Below are positions 34,304 through 43,537 of a stretch of DNA of 64,000 nt, piece by piece. Where the stretch lies: assembly GCF_007991755.1 (NCBI RefSeq), contig NZ_BJYY01000022.1, positions 1 through 64,000 of the forward strand, in the 5' to 3' direction. The stretch comes from Cellulomonas aerilata. Its GTDB lineage: Bacteria; Actinomycetota; Actinomycetes; Actinomycetales; Cellulomonadaceae. A program made the translations under genes and the position numbers. Position 1 is the first letter of the stretch. The number at the start of each line of letters is the position of its first letter. Below the pieces are notes generated by a model. It saw nothing but the letters and a program-made list of their open reading frames with translations, searched no databases and was not told the DNA's origin.

Positions 34304-35362
34304 ATGTCCGCACGCACCACGATGAGCCGTCGCCGGTGGATGACCGCCGGCCTCGCCGTCGGCGCCCTGCTGGTCGCCGGCTGCACGTCCAACACCCCCG
34401 AGCCCGAGGCCGACGCCCCGCAGGACGCCGGTGAGCAGATCGCCGTCGGCGCCAACGACGAGCCCGGCGACGAGGTCGTCATCGGGTTCTCGGCCCCCGC
34501 CGCCGACCACGGCTGGATGGGCGCGATCACGGCCGCCGCCCGCGCCGAGGCGGAGAAGTACGAGGACGTCGACCTGCGTGTCGCCGAGGGCACCAACGAC
34601 GTGAACCTGCAGATCTCCCAGGTCGAGCAGTTCATCAACGACGGCGTCGACGCCATCGTGCTGCTGCCGTTCGACGGCGCCGCGCTGACCGAGGTCGCCA
34701 CCCAGGCCATGGAGGCCGGGATCACCGTGGTGAACGTCGACCGCGAGTTCTCCAGCCCGTTCGCGGCGCGCACCACGATCCTCGGCGACAACTACGGCAT
34801 GGGCGTCTCGGCCGGCACCTACATCTGCGAGCAGCTGGGCGACAACCCCGACGCCGTCGTCGCCGAGATCGCCGGCATCGACTCCCTGCCCCTGACGCAG
34901 GACCGCAGCCAGGGCTTCGCCGACGCGCTCGACGACTGCGGGCTCGAGGTCAGCAACCGCGTCGCCGCCGACTTCACCGTGCAGGGCGGCCAGCAGGCGG
35001 CCGCCAACCTGCTGCAGGCGGCGCCGAAGATCGACGCGCTGTGGAACCACGACGACGACCAGGGCGTCGGCGTCATGGCGGCCATCGAGGAGGCCGGCCG
35101 GGACGAGTTCCTCATGGTCGGCGGCGCCGGCTCGAAGAACGTCATGGAGGACATCCAGGCCGGTGACTCCGTGCTCAAGGCCACGGTCGTCTACCCGTCC
35201 ACGCAGGCCGCGGACGGCGTCCGCCTGGCCCGCCTGCTCGTGCAGCAGAAGGCCCTCGGCGACCTGGTCGAGGTCGAGGTGCCCCGCACCATCCAGCTGT
35301 ACGCCCCCGTCGTCACCGCGGACAACGTCGAGCAGTACCTGCCGACCGCGTTCGAGTCCTGA
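34304..35362 (+). CDS. Sugar-binding lipoprotein of CUT2 ABC transporter
   Basis: Periplasmic-binding-protein-type receptor, 352 residues, lipid-anchored through the lipobox LLVAGC (Cys about residue 28) after a twin-Arg-like start MSRRRWMTAG. The mature part is a LacI/RbsB-type fold: IGFSAPAADHGWMGAITAAARAEAE, INDGVDAIVLLPFDGAAL, VVNVDREF and NHDDDQGVGVMAAIEEAG. Good AAGGAGG ribosome-binding site. It completes an ATPase-permease-receptor set and is followed by sugar-modifying enzymes, so the ligand is a monosaccharide or cyclitol; identity unknown. Confidence 0.92.
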   Translation: MSARTTMSRRRWMTAGLAVGALLVAGCTSNTPEPEADAPQDAGEQIAVGANDEPGDEVVIGFSAPAADHGWMGAITAAARAEAEKYEDVDLRVAEGTNDVNLQISQVEQFINDGVDAIVLLPFDGAALTEVATQAMEAGITVVNVDREFSSPFAARTTILGDNYGMGVSAGTYICEQLGDNPDAVVAEIAGIDSLPLTQDRSQGFADALDDCGLEVSNRVAADFTVQGGQQAAANLLQAAPKIDALWNHDDDQGVGVMAAIEEAGRDEFLMVGGAGSKNVMEDIQAGDSVLKATVVYPSTQAADGVRLARLLVQQKALGDLVEVEVPRTIQLYAPVVTADNVEQYLPTAFES

Positions 35363-35396
35363 CCCGCGGACCGGACGCACCGTGGACGGGACAGGG

Positions 35397-36611
35397 ATGG
35401 ACGGGGCAGGGGGCACCGGTCTCGGTGTCGGGATGGTCGGCTACGCCTTCATGGGGGCCGCCCACTCCCAGGCGTGGCGCGTGGCGCCGCGGTTCTTCGA
35501 CCTGCCGCTGCAGCCGCGGATGACGGTCGTCGCCGGGCGCACCGCGGCGGGTGTCGAGGCCGCGGCGCGCAAGCTCGGCTGGGAGCACACGGAGACGGAC
35601 TGGCGCAAGCTGCTGGTGCGCGACGACGTGCAGCTCATCGACATCTGCACGCCGGGCAGCACGCACGCCGAGATCGCGATCGCGGCGCTCGAGGCCGGCA
35701 AGCACGTGCTGTGCGAGAAGCCGCTGGCGAACACGGTGGCGGAGGCGGAGGCGATGGTCGCCGCCGCCGACGCCGCCGCGGCGTCCGGCGTGCGGGCGAT
35801 GGTCGGGTTCACCTACCGCCGCGTCCCGGCGATCGCGCTCGCCCGCGAGCTGGTCGCCGAGGGGCGCATCGGGACGGTCCGGCACGTGCGTGCGCAGTAC
35901 CTGCAGGACTGGATCGCCGACGAGGAGGCGCCGCTGTCCTGGCGGCTGGACAAGGCGCAGGCCGGGTCCGGCGCCCTGGGGGACATCGGCGCCCACGTCG
36001 TCGACCTCGCCCAGCACGTCACCGGCGAGCTGCTCACCGGGGTGAGCGGTGTCCTGGAGACGTTCGTGCACGAGCGCCCCGTGGCCGGCGAGTTCGCCGG
36101 GCTGCACGGCACCGCCGGCGCCGGACGCGGACCCGTCACGGTGGACGACGCCGCGATCTTCACCGGTCGCCTCAGCGGCGGCGGGCTCGCGACGTTCGAG
36201 GCGACCCGGTTCGCCTGGGGGCGCAAGAACGCCATCCGCCTGGAGATCAACGGCTCGCGCGGGTCGCTGGCCTTCGACTTCGAGGACATGAACGTGCTGC
36301 ACCTGTACGACGCGACGGAGGACGCCCGGGTCGCCGGGTTCCGTCGCATCGTGGTCACCGAGCCGGAGCACCCCTACGTCGGCGCGTGGTGGCCGGCCGG
36401 GCACGGGCTCGGCTACGAGCACGGCTTCGTCCACCAGGTCGTCGACCTGGTGGAGGCCCTGGCGGCCGGGCGCCAGCCCGATCCGTCGTTCGCGGACGGG
36501 CTGCAGGTCCAGCGCGTGCTGGCCGCCGTCGAGCGCAGCGCCGCGGACAGCAGCACCTGGACACCCGTCGAGACGGGCGTGGACCGGCACGTCGAGAGGA
36601 ACGGACGCTGA
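35397..36611 (+). CDS. Gfo/Idh/MocA-family oxidoreductase
   Basis: NAD(P)-dependent sugar or cyclitol dehydrogenase, 404 residues. The Rossmann part starts [19 protein letters not shown]; the conserved CEKPLANT lysine motif and [22 protein letters not shown] (active-site Asp and His) are present. It follows the ABC genes by 34 bp and precedes a TIM-barrel isomerase-like gene by one base, so the pair probably works on the imported compound. An ATG at 35397 is chosen; a GTG 15 bases upstream is possible. Substrate not determinable from sequence. Confidence 0.9.
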   Translation: MDGAGGTGLGVGMVGYAFMGAAHSQAWRVAPRFFDLPLQPRMTVVAGRTAAGVEAAARKLGWEHTETDWRKLLVRDDVQLIDICTPGSTHAEIAIAALEAGKHVLCEKPLANTVAEAEAMVAAADAAAASGVRAMVGFTYRRVPAIALARELVAEGRIGTVRHVRAQYLQDWIADEEAPLSWRLDKAQAGSGALGDIGAHVVDLAQHVTGELLTGVSGVLETFVHERPVAGEFAGLHGTAGAGRGPVTVDDAAIFTGRLSGGGLATFEATRFAWGRKNAIRLEINGSRGSLAFDFEDMNVLHLYDATEDARVAGFRRIVVTEPEHPYVGAWWPAGHGLGYEHGFVHQVVDLVEALAAGRQPDPSFADGLQVQRVLAAVERSAADSSTWTPVETGVDRHVERNGR

Positions 36612-36612
36612 C

Positions 36613-37617
36613 ATGGCACGACCGATCACCCTGTTCACGGGCCAGTGGGCCGACCTGCCGTTCGAGGAGGTGGCGCGGCTCGCCTCCGAGTGGGGCTACG
36701 ACGGCCTGGAGGTGGCGTGCTGGGGCGACCACCTGGACGTCTGGCGCGGCGCCGAGGACGACGCCTACATCAAGGGCCGCCTGGACATCCTCGAGAAGTA
36801 CGACCTGCAGCTGTTCGCGATCTCCAACCACCTCAAGGGCCAGGCCGTCTGCGACGACCCGATCGACGCCCGGCACCGCGACATCCTCCCGGACCGGGTC
36901 TGGGGCGACGGCGAGCCCGAGGGCGTCCGGCAGCGGGCCGCGGAGGAGATGAAGCTGACCGCCCGCACCGCGGCGCGGCTCGGGGTCAAGACCGTCGTCG
37001 GGTTCACCGGGTCGTCGATCTGGAAGTACGTCGCGATGTTCCCGCCGGCGTCGGCCGAGATGGTGGACGCCGGGTTCCGCGACTTCGCCGACCGGTGGAA
37101 CCCGATCCTCGACGTGTTCGACGAGGTCGGCGTCCGGTTCGCGAACGAGGTCCACCCCAGCGAGATCGCCTACGACTACTGGACGACCGTCCGGGCGATG
37201 GAGGCGATCGGGCACCGCGAGGCGTTCGGCCTGGACTGGGACCCCAGCCACTTCGTGTGGCAGGACCTGGACCCGGTCGGCTTCCTGTGGGACTTCCGCG
37301 ACCGGATCTACCACGTGGACTGCAAGGACGCGAAGCGCCGGGTGGGCAACGGCCGCAACGGCCGGCTCGGGTCCCACCTGCCGTGGGGCGACCCGCGGCG
37401 CGGCTGGGACTTCGTGTCCACCGGCCACGGCGACGTGCCGTGGGAGGACTGCTTCCGGATGCTCAACACGATCGGGTACGACGGGCCGATCTCCGTGGAG
37501 TGGGAGGACGCCGGCATGGACCGCCTGGTCGGCGCCCCCGACGCCCTGGCTTTCGTGCGGCGACTCGCCTTCGACCCGCCGGCGGCGTCCTTCGACGCCG
37601 CGTTCAGCACCCGCTGA
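36613..37617 (+). CDS. TIM-barrel sugar isomerase/epimerase family protein
   Basis: A 334-residue xylose-isomerase-like TIM barrel (AP endonuclease 2 family), cytoplasmic. The metal site can be read as Glu in [13 protein letters not shown], Asp/His in [11 protein letters not shown], His/Asp in YHVDCKDA and Glu in [11 protein letters not shown], so all ligand positions are filled. It is adjacent to the Gfo/Idh/MocA gene, a recurrent pair in inositol and keto-sugar pathways. Possible activities are isomerase, epimerase, dehydratase or keto-glycoside lyase; no choice can be made here. Confidence 0.88.
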   Translation: MARPITLFTGQWADLPFEEVARLASEWGYDGLEVACWGDHLDVWRGAEDDAYIKGRLDILEKYDLQLFAISNHLKGQAVCDDPIDARHRDILPDRVWGDGEPEGVRQRAAEEMKLTARTAARLGVKTVVGFTGSSIWKYVAMFPPASAEMVDAGFRDFADRWNPILDVFDEVGVRFANEVHPSEIAYDYWTTVRAMEAIGHREAFGLDWDPSHFVWQDLDPVGFLWDFRDRIYHVDCKDAKRRVGNGRNGRLGSHLPWGDPRRGWDFVSTGHGDVPWEDCFRMLNTIGYDGPISVEWEDAGMDRLVGAPDALAFVRRLAFDPPAASFDAAFSTR

Positions 37618-37772
37618 CGCCTGCGCCGCGCGCCGCGGGGCGCCGACCATGTCGACCATGGCGGCGCGCCGCGGCGCGTGGGCCCGCAGGGGGCCGCGCC
37701 TGCCCACCGACGGTCACGCGCGGGGCACGACCGTGACGCGACACCGCAGTCGCGCACGTCGAAGGAGGAGCA

Positions 37773-38741
37773 GTGAACCGACTCACGTCCACAGGTCGTC
37801 GCGTCGTCCGCACCGGCCTGGTCGCCGGTGCCGCCGTCGCCCTGGCCGGCACCGGCCTGCTCGCCGGTCCGGCGAGCGCCCACCCCGGCCACGACCGGGG
37901 GCCGCACGGCGACGACTGCGCCGGCCGCGTCCCGGTCGGGAAGATCTCCATCCAGATGTTCAGCTACTTCGGCTGGACGAACCAGGTCGGCATCGAGCCG
38001 GTGCTGGCCGAGCTCGAGGAGATCGGCTACCGCAACATCGAGCCGTTCGCGTTCGGCCCGACCGGGTGGGGCGGGCTGTCCGGCGAGGAGCTGCGCGACC
38101 TCGCGCGGTCGCACGGGCTCAAGGTCCCCAGCTCGCACGGGGGCACGGACGAGGCCACGTTCGACGCCTCGCTGGCGTACGCGAAGGACGTCGGGCAGCG
38201 GTACGTGGGGTCGGGCGGGTTCGCCCTGGGCGGCATCCGGGCCGGCATGACCTACGACGAGGTCGTCGCGGTCGCGCAGTCCCTGGACCGGCTCGGCGAG
38301 CGCTCGGTGCGCAACGGCACCGGCAAGGTGTTCGGCCACAACCACCAGCAGGAGTTCCTCACCACCGTCGTCGACCCCGCGACGGGGGAGACGAAGACCG
38401 CCTGGGAGGTGATCGCCGAGCACACCGACCCCCGGTACGTCACGTTCCAGCTCGACGTCTTCTGGGCCGCGGACGCCGGCGTCGACGTCGTCGACCTGCT
38501 CGAGCGGTACGGCCGGCGCATCGAGCTGCTGCACATCAAGGACGGCTTCCTCAACGGGCCCGGCGTCGAGGGCGCCAGCCGCGGGACGCCCACCGACGTC
38601 GGCGAGGGCGAGCTCGACTGGGAGCCGATCCTGGCGGCCGCCAAGGGCTACGTGAAGCTGTACGTCGTCGAGCGCGACGGCGCGCCGGCGACCGCCGAGT
38701 TCGCGCGGGACAGCTTCCGGTTCCTCACCTGCTCGGACTGA
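37773..38741 (+). CDS. Secreted TIM-barrel isomerase-like protein
   Basis: A 322-residue protein of the same fold family as the preceding one, but exported: residues 1-36 form a signal peptide with charged start (TGRRVVRTG), hydrophobic core and cleavage site ASA-HPG. Metal-site motifs are NIEPF, FGHNHQQEF, FQLDVFWA, LLHIKDGF and VVERDG. An extracytoplasmic isomerase-like enzyme argues against a sugar-phosphate substrate. The GTG start at 37773 has GGAGGAG just upstream. It lies 155 bp after the cytoplasmic paralogue and ends at a strong terminator, closing the locus. Confidence 0.87.
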   Translation: MNRLTSTGRRVVRTGLVAGAAVALAGTGLLAGPASAHPGHDRGPHGDDCAGRVPVGKISIQMFSYFGWTNQVGIEPVLAELEEIGYRNIEPFAFGPTGWGGLSGEELRDLARSHGLKVPSSHGGTDEATFDASLAYAKDVGQRYVGSGGFALGGIRAGMTYDEVVAVAQSLDRLGERSVRNGTGKVFGHNHQQEFLTTVVDPATGETKTAWEVIAEHTDPRYVTFQLDVFWAADAGVDVVDLLERYGRRIELLHIKDGFLNGPGVEGASRGTPTDVGEGELDWEPILAAAKGYVKLYVVERDGAPATAEFARDSFRFLTCSD

Positions 38742-38770
38742 CCGCCCGCTGGGGCACACCTGCGCGACCG

Positions 38771-38810
38771 GACGCCCCCGCCGTGCCTCCCGAGGTGCGG
38801 CGGGGGCGTC
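38771..38810 (+). terminator. Terminator of the sugar locus
   Basis: Perfect 13-bp arms (GACGCCCCCGCCG at 38771-38783, complement at 38798-38810). The 14-nt loop can extend the stem through CCTC/GAGG. It begins 29 bp after the secreted isomerase-like gene. Confidence 0.8.
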
Positions 38811-38906
38811 CCCACGCCGGGGCGCCCGTCGTGCACGACCCCGCACCCGCGTGCGCGCCCGTGCACCCCCCGTGCACCCCTGTGGACGGGAGCCGATACT
38901 GACCCG

Positions 38907-39335
38907 ATGATCTCCCTCAGCCTCGCCCTGGAGCTCCGCGACGCCGGCGTCGTGTGGCACCCGCGCACGGGCGACCAGTTCGCGATCCTCCAGCCGGAGA
39001 TGACCGGCGACGTCTTCACGATCAGCGACATGATGATCGAGGCGCACGAGTTCTCCACCGGCACCGTCCTGGGCTTCAACGGGACCACGGAGTGGGCCCT
39101 GGACTCGGTCGCGCAGGACGACGCGCTGTGGCTGCCGCGGGAGGACCAGCTCCGCGAGCTGCTCCGCGGCACGTTCGTCGCGCTGCAGGCCGACCCGTCC
39201 GGCGGGTTCGTCGTCCTGGCCCGGCCCCCCGGCGTGGACGACGCCGTCGCGTCCCGGGACGACTCGGCGGCGGACGCGTACGCGCGCGCGGTCCTCGCGC
39301 TCGTCGGGCTCGCCCTGGACCGGCCCGCCACCTGA
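38907..39335 (+). CDS. Small conserved actinobacterial protein, function unknown
   Basis: A 142-residue acidic protein with no transmembrane helix or known catalytic motif. The central stretch GFNGTTEWALDSV..DDALWLPREDQLRELL resembles short proteins that I recall being annotated, with weak basis, as pilus assembly proteins in related actinobacteria; no pilus genes are nearby, so that label is not adopted. GATACT (38895-38900) lies six bases before the ATG and no Shine-Dalgarno is near, so it is probably leaderless. It precedes gatC on the same strand. Confidence 0.7.
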   Translation: MISLSLALELRDAGVVWHPRTGDQFAILQPEMTGDVFTISDMMIEAHEFSTGTVLGFNGTTEWALDSVAQDDALWLPREDQLRELLRGTFVALQADPSGGFVVLARPPGVDDAVASRDDSAADAYARAVLALVGLALDRPAT

Positions 39336-39396
39336 CCGGCGCCCGGCGTCACGTGACCGGTCACGGCCCGTCACCTGGCGGTCACACGGGCGCCAC

Positions 39397-39402
39397 TAGA
39401 CT
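39397..39402 (+). promoter_or_regulatory. -10 box of gatC (leaderless)
   Basis: TAGACT seven bases before the gatC ATG, the best TANNNT match in the window together with that of ilvD. No Shine-Dalgarno is present. Confidence 0.55.
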
Positions 39403-39409
39403 CGCCCGC

Positions 39410-39705
39410 ATGTCCACCATCTCCCGTGACGAGGTCGCGCGCGTGGCCGGGCTGGCCCGCATCGACCTCACGCCCGCCGAGCTGGACCGCCTCGCCGGCG
39501 AGCTCGACCACATCGTGGACGCCGTCGCACGCGTCAGCGAGGTCGCCACCCCCGACGTGCCGGCCACCAGCCACCCCCTGCCGATGACGAACGTGTTCCG
39601 CGAGGACGTCCCCGAGCCGACGCTCGACGTGGACGAGATCCTCGCCGGCGCCCCCGCCGCGGAGCAGGGCCGGTTCCTCGTCCCGCAGATCCTGGAGGAG
39701 GACTG

Positions 39706-39706
<1 letters not shown>
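39410..39706 (+). CDS. gatC: Asp-tRNA(Asn)/Glu-tRNA(Gln) amidotransferase subunit C
   Basis: Small stabilising subunit of the GatCAB transamidosome, 98 residues. The typical [22 protein letters not shown] start and the C-terminal [18 protein letters not shown] motif are clear. Its stop shares one base with the gatA ATG (TGATG), giving a coupled gatC-gatA-gatB run. The upstream frame has no start signal and no similarity; the ATG is preceded by a leaderless -10 box. Confidence 0.95.
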
Positions 39707-41216
<1,510 letters not shown>

Positions 41217-41220
<4 letters not shown>

Positions 41221-42740
41221 GCACCGTGAGCACCACTGCCGTCGAGCTCGTCGACTACGACGAGGCGATCGACCGCTTCGACCCGGTGATCGGCATCGAG
41301 GTGCACGTCGAGCTCGGCACCCGCACCAAGATGTTCGACCCCGCCCCGCAGACGTTCGGCGCCGAGCCGAACACCGCGGTGTCCCCGGTGTCCCTCGGGC
41401 TGCCCGGGGCGCTACCGGTCGTCAACGGCACCGCGGTGGAGTACGCGATCCGGATCGGGCTCGCGCTGAACTGCCAGATCGCCGAGCGCTGCCGGTTCGC
41501 GCGGAAGAACTACTTCTACCCCGACGTCCCGAAGAACTTCCAGACGTCGCAGTACGACGAGCCGATCGCCTTCGAGGGGTACCTGGACGTCGAGCTGGAG
41601 GACGGCACGGTCTTCCGGGTCGAGATCGAGCGCGCCCACATGGAGGAGGACGCGGGCAAGAACACCCACGTCGGCGGCTCCACCGGGCGGATCCACGGCG
41701 CGGAGTACTCCCTGGTCGACTACAACCGCGCCGGCATCCCCCTCGTGGAGATCGTCACCAAGCCGATCACCGGCGCGGGCGCCCGCGCCCCGGAGGTCGC
41801 CCGCGCGTACGTGCAGGCGCTGCGGGACATCTTCCGCACCCTGGGTGTCTCCGAGGCGCGGATGGAGCGCGGCAACGTCCGGGCGGACGTCAACCTCTCG
41901 CTCCGGCCGACCCCGGAGTCCCCGCTGGGCACACGGACGGAGACCAAGAACGTCAACTCTTTCCGCTCGGTCGAGCGGGCCGTGCGCTACGAGGTCTCCC
42001 GGCAGGCCGCGATCCTCGCCGCCGGCGGGACGGTCGTGCAGGAGACCCGGCACTGGCACGAGGACACCGGCGTCACGACCCCGGGCCGCGTGAAGTCCGA
42101 CGCCGAGGACTACCGCTACTTCCCCGAGCCGGACCTCGTCCCGGTCGCGCCCTCCCGCGAGTGGGTCGAGAAGATCCGCGCGTCGCTGCCCGAGCTGCCC
42201 GGCGCCCGCCGCCGCCGGCTCACCGACGAGTGGGGCTACGCCGAGCCCGAGATGCGCGACGTGCTCAACGCCGGCGCGCTCGACCTCATCGAGGCGACCG
42301 TCGCCGCGGGCGCGAGCCCGGCGGCCGCGCGCAAGTGGTGGATGGGCGAGCTCGCCCGCACCGCCAAGCAGCGCGAGGTCGAGCTCGCGGAGCTGCCGGT
42401 CACCCCGGCGCAGGTCGGCGAGCTGCAGGCGCTCGTCGACTCCGGCCGGATCAACGACAAGCTGGCCCGCCAGGTGCTCGACGGCGTCCTCGCCGGCGAG
42501 GGGTCGCCGGAGGAGGTCCTCGTGGCGCGCGGGCTGGGGGTCGTGTCGGACGACGGCGCCCTGCTCGCGGCGATCGACGAGGTCCTGGCTGCCCAGCCGG
42601 ACGTCGCCGACCGCATCCGCGGCGGGCGCGTGCAGGCCGTGGGCGCGATCGTCGGCGGCGTCATGAAGGCGACCCGCGGGCAGGCCGACGCGGGCCGCGT
42701 GCGTGAGCTCATCCTGTCCCGGCTCGGCGTCGAGGGCTGA
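41217..42740 (+). CDS. gatB: Aspartyl/glutamyl-tRNA amidotransferase subunit B
   Basis: Subunit that binds the mischarged tRNA and activates its carboxyl group with ATP. The 507-residue protein has [17 protein letters not shown], the kinase-like pocket ([45 protein letters not shown]) and the C-terminal YqeY-like tail (ILSRLGVEG). The GTG start overlaps the gatA stop (GTGA); a second GTG nine bases later is also possible. The next gene starts within its stop codon. Confidence 0.97.
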
Positions 42741-43309
42741 TGCCCGCGCGCCGGAGGGTGGCCGACAAGCCCACCCTGGAGGGTGAGCTCGTCCGGCTCC
42801 GCCCGCTCGCGGCCCGGGACGCCGACGGCATGTGGGAGATCGTCACGGACCCGCAGAGCCGCCGGGTCACCGGCACGACGGCGACCTTCACGCGCGCGCA
42901 GATCAACCGGTGGTGCGCGGAGGTCGCCGCCGCGGACGGCCGCATCGACTGGGCGGTGACGGCCGGCGGGTCGGACGACTACCTCGGCGAGATCGTGCTC
43001 AACGACATCGACGAGCAGAACGGCTCGGCGTCGCTGCGGCTGTCGATGCGTCCGGCGATGCGGGGGCGCGGGTACGGGACCGAGGCGATCGGGCTGGTGC
43101 TCGGGCTGGCGTTCGACGGGCTGGGGCTGCACCGCGTGGGCCTGGACGTGCTCGCCATCAACCCGCGTGCCCAGGCGCTGTACGAGGGCGTCGGCTTCCG
43201 GGTGGAGGGCCGGATGCGGGACGCCTACCGCGACGGCGACCGCTGGTCGGACGCCGTCGTCATGGGGATCCTCGAGGACGAGTTCCGCGGCGGCTCCGAC
43301 CGCGGCTGA
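42740..43309 (+). CDS. GNAT N-acetyltransferase (RimJ/RimL type)
   Basis: A 189-residue acetyltransferase of the ribosomal-protein/small-molecule type. ELVRLRPLAARDADGMWEIV starts the domain, the acetyl-CoA loop is RPAMRGRGYGTEAIGL, and NPRAQALYEGVGFRVEGRMRDAYRDG is the typical C-terminal half. It overlaps the gatB stop by one base (TGATG), so it is expressed with gatCAB; no functional link is known. Substrate unknown. Confidence 0.88.
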   Translation: MPARRRVADKPTLEGELVRLRPLAARDADGMWEIVTDPQSRRVTGTTATFTRAQINRWCAEVAAADGRIDWAVTAGGSDDYLGEIVLNDIDEQNGSASLRLSMRPAMRGRGYGTEAIGLVLGLAFDGLGLHRVGLDVLAINPRAQALYEGVGFRVEGRMRDAYRDGDRWSDAVVMGILEDEFRGGSDRG

Positions 43310-43354
43310 CGGACCGGCGCGGGCAGCGTCGCCGGGCCCGGCCGGGCCGGGTTC

Positions 43355-43409
43355 GACCAGCCGGGGCCGGACCAGCCGGGCCGGGCGGGGCGGGCAGGGC
43401 GGGGCCGGG
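43355..43409 (+). repeat. GC-only low-complexity tract with G-quadruplex motif
   Basis: GACCAGCCGGG occurs twice (43355-43365, 43370-43380), followed by six G-tracts of three or four with loops of one or two bases (43383-43409). This is a strong G-quadruplex-type pattern on the non-template strand of phoX, 30 bp upstream of the PHO-box-like repeat. Confidence 0.7.
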
Positions 43410-43439
43410 CGGAGGGCCGACCGGTGACGTCGGGCGAGT

Positions 43440-43472
43440 GTTCAACCCACGGTCACCTGCCGGTCGGCGGGA
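43440..43472 (+). promoter_or_regulatory. PHO-box-like direct repeats upstream of phoX
   Basis: Two adjoining 11-bp units, GTTCAACCCAC (43440-43450) and GGTCACCTGCC (43451-43461), match the actinobacterial PhoP direct-repeat pattern G(G/T)TCAYY with 11-bp spacing. A poorer third unit GGTCGGCGGGA follows (43462-43472) where the -35 box would lie. A probable -10 box TACGGT is at 43489-43494. Confidence 0.65.
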
Positions 43473-43488
43473 GGACACGGAGGGTTCC

Positions 43489-43494
43489 TACGGT
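43489..43494 (+). promoter_or_regulatory. Probable -10 box of phoX
   Basis: TACGGT, 17 bases downstream of the third PHO-box unit. Transcription would start near 43501 and give a leader of about 37 nt. Confidence 0.4.
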
Positions 43495-43537
43495 CGCAGG
43501 CGTCGATCCCGCCCGCCCCCGTGTGGAAGGTCTCCCT

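Noticed and set aside
38907-39335. Pilus assembly protein CpaE
   Set aside because: No P-loop or receiver domain, too short, and no pilus genes nearby.
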